Assembly: GCA_021811865.1 (NCBI GenBank)
Contig: JAKAQB010000101.1
Span: 1-9,477, forward strand
Direction of reading: 5' to 3'
DNA length: 9,477 nt
DNA from: Actinomycetes bacterium
GTDB taxonomy: Bacteria; Actinomycetota; Acidimicrobiia; Acidimicrobiales; Palsa-688
Part shown: piece after piece, positions 6,061 through 9,477 of the stretch
How positions within the stretch are numbered: the stretch's first letter is position 1
How the letters are laid out: every line of letters starts with the position of its first letter
Made by a program: the position numbers and the translations under genes
The notes under the pieces: generated by a model
What the model saw: the letters and a program-made list of their open reading frames with translations, nothing else
Database searches by the model: none
Told to the model about the DNA's origin: nothing

Positions 6061-8138
6061 AGGGGGAAGACGCCGGGGCCCTGACCGCCCCCGCCGAGAC
6101 GTCGCCCACCGCGCAGGGCCGCTACACCCTCGAAGTCGACCACCTCGACGTCGCCTACACCGTCCGGGGCAACGACCGGCTCACCCTGCGGGACATCAGC
6201 TTCCGGGTCGGCCAGCAGGAGAGCTTCGGTCTCGTGGGGGAGTCCGGGTGCGGCAAGTCCACGACCGTCCAGGCGATCACCCGCTACCTGCCGCGCAACG
6301 GCCGGGTCACCGCCGGCTCGGTCACGACGGGCGGCCGTGACGTCATGTCCATGGGCCCGGAGGACCTGCGCCGCTTGCGGGCGCGGGAGGTCTCCGTCGT
6401 CTACCAGGAGCCCGGCCGGGCGCTCAACCCCTCGATGCGCATCGGCCGGCAGGTCGCCGAGGTCTTCGAGGTCATGGGCTCGCCCCGCAAGGAGGCGATG
6501 GAGCGCGCCGAGCACGCCCTGCGGACCGTGCAGATCGCCGACCCGGGGCGGGTCATCCGGGCCTATCCCCACCAGCTGTCGGGCGGGATGCTCCAGCGGG
6601 TGGTCATCGCCATGGCGATCGCGGTGGAGCCCAACCTGCTCGTCCTCGACGAGCCGACCACCGCCCTCGACGCCACCGTCGAGGCCGAGGTCCTCGACCT
6701 GGTGTCCGGGCTGAGGGAGCAGTTCCGCACCGCCGTGCTGTTCATCAGCCACAACCTGGCGGTCATCGCCAAGATGTGCGACCGGGTGGGCGTCATGTAC
6801 GCCGGCGAGATCGTCGAGCAGGGACCGGCGCAGGACGTCTTCGACGACCCCCGCCACCCCTACACCGTCGGCCTCCTGCGCTGCGTGCCGCGCCGGGGGC
6901 ACCGCAAGGACCACGACCGGCTGGACTCGATACCCGGGTTCCTGCCCTCCCCCGGTCAGGTGCCGACCGGCTGCGTGTTCGCCGCCCGCTGCGCCCTCGC
7001 CGACAACCGCTGCCGCAGCGAGACGCCGGCGATGGAGGACATCGGGGGTGCGCGGGCATCCCGCTGCTTCAAGCACGGCGAGGCGCCGTCGCTCCCACGG
7101 GCCACGCCGGCGGACGTAGCAGTGCGCAGCGGAAGGACCTCGAGCGAACCCGTGATCCGCGTCGAGCACGTCTCGAAGACCTACAGCACCCGAGCCGAGT
7201 CGGTGAGGGCGCTGGTGGACGTGAACCTGGAGCTGTACCCGGGCGAGACGCTCGGCGTGGTGGGGGAGTCCGGCTGCGGCAAGACGACCCTGGCCCGGGT
7301 CCTGCTGGGGCTCACCGGGCCCGACGAGGGATCGGTCGTCGAGATCCGCGGGCAGCGGGTGGCGCCCACCGCCGCCCGGCGCGGTCGCGACGACCTTCGC
7401 CTCTTGCAGATCGTGTTCCAGAACCCTGACTCGGCGCTCAACCGGCGCCACAGCGTCCGCCACATCGTGGGCCGGACGCTTACCAAGCTCGCCGGCCTCG
7501 ACGGCGAGGAACGGGAGGAGCGCCTGGTCGACATCGTGCGCTCCGTGCGGATGGAGCCCCGGCACCTGCCCATGCGCCCGGCGCAGCTGTCGGGCGGCCT
7601 GAAGCAGAGGGTGGCGATCGCCCGGGCGTTCGCCGGCCAGCCGGCGGTGCTGGTCTGCGACGAGCCGACCTCGGCGCTCGACGTCTCCGTCCAGGCGGCG
7701 ATCCTCAACCTGCTGGTCGATCTGCAGAGCCGGGAGCAGGTGACGTACGTGTTCATCTCCCACGACCTCGGCGTCGTGCGCTACCTCTCCGACCGGATCG
7801 CCGTGCTGTACCTGGGGCGGATCATGGAGTACGGCCCGGCGGAGTCGGTGTTCGCCGGGCCGCACCACCCCTACACAGAGGCGCTCCTGTCGGCCGTGCC
7901 GACCCTCGACGGAACGGGTCGGGAGCGGATCCGGCTCGAAGGCGACATCCCGAGCCCAGCGAACCCGCCGTCTGGCTGCGTGTTCCACACCCGCTGCCCG
8001 CGCCGCCTGGCCGACGGCACCTGCGAGACCGTCGAGCCGCCGCTGCGGGAGGTCGAGCCCGGCAAGGTGATGCGCTGCCACCTCCCGCTCGACGAGCTGG
8101 GACGCCTGGAGGAGGAGGCCGCCGCCGCCGCCGACTGA
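6057..8138 (+). CDS. Fused two-domain peptide ABC transporter ATPase (DppD-DppF type)
   Basis: The protein has 693 residues counted from the GTG at 6057, whose GTGA overlaps the stop of the permease. An upstream in-frame ATG at 5967 would only add residues read from inside the permease gene. Half one (about 22-340) has Walker A GESGCGKST (61-69), Q-loop Gln117, signature LSGGM (174-178), Walker B LLVLDEP (194-200) and H-loop His232. Half two (about 365-680) has Walker A GESGCGKTT (403-411), Q-loop Gln455, signature LSGGL (511-515), Walker B VLVCDEP (531-537) and His569. All catalytic residues are intact in both halves. Each half ends with the oligopeptide-transporter C-terminal motif with four cysteines: Cys306, 312, 319, 337 and Cys641, 647, 656, 674. 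The protein powers uptake through the two permeases. A substrate-binding lipoprotein, normally required, is not in this window. Confidence 0.95.
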   Translation: MKGEDAGALTAPAETSPTAQGRYTLEVDHLDVAYTVRGNDRLTLRDISFRVGQQESFGLVGESGCGKSTTVQAITRYLPRNGRVTAGSVTTGGRDVMSMGPEDLRRLRAREVSVVYQEPGRALNPSMRIGRQVAEVFEVMGSPRKEAMERAEHALRTVQIADPGRVIRAYPHQLSGGMLQRVVIAMAIAVEPNLLVLDEPTTALDATVEAEVLDLVSGLREQFRTAVLFISHNLAVIAKMCDRVGVMYAGEIVEQGPAQDVFDDPRHPYTVGLLRCVPRRGHRKDHDRLDSIPGFLPSPGQVPTGCVFAARCALADNRCRSETPAMEDIGGARASRCFKHGEAPSLPRATPADVAVRSGRTSSEPVIRVEHVSKTYSTRAESVRALVDVNLELYPGETLGVVGESGCGKTTLARVLLGLTGPDEGSVVEIRGQRVAPTAARRGRDDLRLLQIVFQNPDSALNRRHSVRHIVGRTLTKLAGLDGEEREERLVDIVRSVRMEPRHLPMRPAQLSGGLKQRVAIARAFAGQPAVLVCDEPTSALDVSVQAAILNLLVDLQSREQVTYVFISHDLGVVRYLSDRIAVLYLGRIMEYGPAESVFAGPHHPYTEALLSAVPTLDGTGRERIRLEGDIPSPANPPSGCVFHTRCPRRLADGTCETVEPPLREVEPGKVMRCHLPLDELGRLEEEAAAAAD

Positions 8139-8189
8139 CGGGGAGAGGGGAGGACCAGAGCGCGCCACCGCAGCTCCCGCTCCGACCAG

Positions 8190-8217
8190 CCGCCACCTGG
8201 CAGTGGCTTGGTGGCGG
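8190..8217. terminator. Inverted repeat between convergent genes, possible bidirectional terminator
   Basis: CCGCCACC (8190-8197) and GGTGGCGG (8210-8217) are perfect complements around a 12-nt loop. They lie directly after the stop of the minus-strand propeller gene and about 50 bp after the stop of the ATPase gene. There is no T-run on either side, so it is not a classical rho-independent terminator, but such hairpins are common between convergent genes in high-GC bacteria. Confidence 0.5.
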
Positions 8218-9363
8218 TCATTCGATGACCGCGGCCACGACGTTGGACCTCACGCCGTTGACCATGACGTAGAAGTGGTTGGTGGCCCGGATCCCTGGGA
8301 CCTGGAACATCCAGCCGCCGTTGCCGAAGGCCTCCGGAGCGGCCACGTGCAACGCCTTCTGCACGAAGCCGTGCGCACCGGCATACTCGTCGAAGAGGTG
8401 GATCGTCGGTCCGGGGGCGTTGGTCGTGACCCGGATGGTCACCGCCCCTGGCCCCTCCGCCCGCGGCTTGGTCACCCATGCCACGAGCGGTCGAGGCGCC
8501 GGCAGCTGGATGGCATAGACGCCGTTGGTGTTGTTGTCGTCGTAATAGACCGTGGTGTGGCCCGCGTTGGGCACCGCAGCCAGACCGAACAACGCTCCCG
8601 AAGCCCCGGTATCGAGCACCCGGCTCCAGAGCACGTTGCCCGTGTTGGGGTCGATGACCGCCAGCGTGTTGTTCCCTGCGTTGGCAACGAGCAGGTCGCC
8701 GGTGTTGGGGTCGATGACGATGTTCTCCGGTGTGTCGATGACCCCGCCGCTCGCGACGACGACCGGCATTGCCGGACCCGTTGCGGTCGAAGCGCCGGCA
8801 ATGGCGTAGATCGTGTTGTTGGCATCGTCGGCCACGTACAGGGTTCCGTTCGCGGCGTCGAAGGCCAAGCCTTGAGGCCCGGCCGCGTTGGCTGCGGTGA
8901 CCGGCACGGCTTTGCTCGTGGCATTGTCGCCGAGACCCGTGGCCAGCTCCACGTACGTCGAGGCGAGTGGTTGGCCGTTTGGGCTCGTGGCCGTGGGGTG
9001 AGGGTCGAGACGCCAGACTTCACCGCCTCCCGTGCCCGCCGAGCCGGAACCGGCCGTGCCGTAGTAGAAGGAGACGCCGGCGCTCGTTTGGCTGACCCCT
9101 TGACCCCACACGCCGTTGAAGGTCGGCTGCTGGCCCGAGCTCACGGGGCTCGCCGTGGTCGAAGAGTTGAAGTTCGCCTTCACTGTGCCGTTCGGCAGGA
9201 GGAGCACGACGTTGGAGGCGGACCCGTCGGCCGACCCGAAGTCGCCAACCCAGACCAGGTCGTTCACCGGGTTGATGGCGATACCTACGGGACCGCTGAT
9301 CGGCAGGCCGGAGGCGAAGGTGGTGGCGGTGTGGGCGGCCGGGTCGACCTGGTCGAGTCCCAT
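8218..9363 (-). CDS. NHL/YVTN-like beta-propeller protein with C-terminal beta-sandwich-like tail, no signal peptide
   Basis: The protein has 381 residues. Blade-like repeats are visible: GPVGIAINPVNDLVWVGDF (24-42), GPQGLAFDAANGTLYVADD (162-180), TPENIVIDPNTGDLLVANAG (211-230) and a partial VIDPNTGNVLW (236-246). This resembles NHL, SMP-30 or YVTN propellers, which act as binding scaffolds or hydrolases outside the cytoplasm. Residues about 300-381 (TIRVTTNAPGPTIHLF, GWMFQVPGI, FYVMVNGVRSN) look like an extracellular beta-sandwich or Ig-like domain. The Asn/Thr/Gly-rich composition fits a secreted protein, yet the ATG at 9363 gives no signal peptide, has no Shine-Dalgarno sequence and begins in mid-blade (LDQVDPAAHTATTFASG). 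Five codons upstream the frame is closed by TAG (9379-9381). The gene may be 5'-truncated, or the protein may be cytoplasmic. It converges on the importer operon. No enzymatic residue is recognised and the function is unknown. Confidence 0.7.
   Translation of the reverse strand: MGLDQVDPAAHTATTFASGLPISGPVGIAINPVNDLVWVGDFGSADGSASNVVLLLPNGTVKANFNSSTTASPVSSGQQPTFNGVWGQGVSQTSAGVSFYYGTAGSGSAGTGGGEVWRLDPHPTATSPNGQPLASTYVELATGLGDNATSKAVPVTAANAAGPQGLAFDAANGTLYVADDANNTIYAIAGASTATGPAMPVVVASGGVIDTPENIVIDPNTGDLLVANAGNNTLAVIDPNTGNVLWSRVLDTGASGALFGLAAVPNAGHTTVYYDDNNTNGVYAIQLPAPRPLVAWVTKPRAEGPGAVTIRVTTNAPGPTIHLFDEYAGAHGFVQKALHVAAPEAFGNGGWMFQVPGIRATNHFYVMVNGVRSNVVAAVIE
8642..8718 (-). repeat. 17-bp direct repeat, 60 bp apart, in the propeller gene
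   Basis: The same 17 bases occur at 8642-8658 and 8702-8718, exactly 20 codons apart in frame. They encode the repeated VIDPNTG of adjacent propeller blades. The near-identity at DNA level suggests recent duplication or strong codon bias. Confidence 0.75.
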
Positions 9364-9378
9364 CGCGTGGTGTACGAG

Positions 9379-9405
9379 CTATCGGGTTTCCGACGGTTCT
9401 CGCAT
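9379..9405 (-). other. Possible 8-codon leader ORF in frame with the propeller gene
   Basis: ATG at 9405 reads MREPSETR and stops at TAG 9379-9381, five codons before and in the same frame as the ATG at 9363. It may be a leader peptide, or the remains of an original N-terminus interrupted by a stop. The upstream Shine-Dalgarno sequence is weak. It could easily be chance. Confidence 0.2.
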
Positions 9406-9411
9406 CAACCT

Positions 9412-9435
9412 GAGTTGATCGGTGCCGATCAACTC
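9412..9435. promoter_or_regulatory. Perfect 11-bp inverted repeat, probable operator
   Basis: GAGTTGATCGG (9412-9422) and CCGATCAACTC (9425-9435) are perfect complements with a 2-bp centre. The half-site ATCAAC occurs a third time at 9404-9409, making a second, shorter inverted repeat with 9414-9419 (4-bp spacer). The array begins about 10 bp downstream of the predicted -10 box of the minus-strand promoter, the usual place for a repressor site (TetR-, GntR- or MarR-like dimers use such sites). The loop is too short for a terminator. No regulator gene is in the window. Confidence 0.6.
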
Positions 9436-9444
9436 GCGGTCAGC

Positions 9445-9473
9445 AGCATATCAAGTTGCGAGGAAGTTGTAAA
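9445..9473 (-). promoter_or_regulatory. Sigma70-like promoter of the propeller gene
   Basis: On the minus strand TTTACA (9468-9473; 5 of 6 to TTGACA) and TATGCT (9445-9450; 4 of 6 to TATAAT) are 17 bp apart. This is the best promoter match in the window and lies in a locally AT-richer stretch. Transcription would start near 9438, giving a leader of about 75 nt that contains the inverted repeat. Confidence 0.6.
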
Positions 9474-9477
9474 GGGC

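Noticed and set aside
5961..8168. Open frame of about 735 codons on the minus strand opposite the ATPase gene
   Set aside because: The plus-strand frame has two complete sets of ABC ATPase motifs; the antisense frame has no family features and reflects high GC.
8600..8620. Ala-Ser-Gly tripeptide in the propeller protein (residues 254-256)
   Set aside because: Not in a lyase context; it cannot be the missing MIO donor.

Overview
This is a very GC-rich window, with codon third positions almost always G or C, GTG starts and overlapping genes. That base composition and the gene families point to an actinobacterium, possibly an acidimicrobial or otherwise poorly studied lineage. The taxon is inferred from style only; no rRNA or tRNA gene is present to confirm it.

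Layout: (1) positions 2-340 (+) hold the C-terminal end of an enoyl-CoA hydratase cut by the window edge. (2) Positions 363-3948 form a three-gene cluster. A degenerate histidine/aromatic ammonia-lyase-like gene ('lyase A', minus strand, 363-1622) diverges across 76 bp from a cysteine-dioxygenase-like cupin fused to a rhodanese (+, 1699-2688). That gene is followed 12 bp later by a second degenerate lyase-like gene ('lyase B', +, 2701-3948). (3) Positions 4133-8138 are a tightly overlapping oligopeptide/dipeptide-type ABC importer: two permeases and one protein carrying two fused ATPase domains, with no substrate-binding protein in the window. (4) Positions 8218-9363 (minus) encode an NHL/YVTN-like beta-propeller with a C-terminal beta-sandwich-like tail. 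Behind it (9364-9477) lie a good sigma70-like promoter and a perfect 11-bp inverted repeat.

The most unusual part is the cluster of the two lyase-like genes around the thiol dioxygenase-rhodanese. Both lyase-like proteins lack the Ala-Ser-Gly triad that forms the MIO electrophile of HAL/PAL enzymes, and both lack the catalytic Tyr of the QDxYSxR motif. What each has kept is complementary: A keeps the QDxYSxR-like segment and the C-terminal tail, while B keeps the N-terminal YGxxxxFG loop, the TDNP motif and the QDDVS-like motif. This suggests two subunits of one hetero-oligomer that is not a classical ammonia-lyase. Linked to a sulfur-oxidising cupin and a sulfurtransferase domain, it may act on a sulfur-containing amino acid or imidazole compound. 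The substrate is not known from the sequence. The peptide-type importer next door is a plausible but unproven partner.
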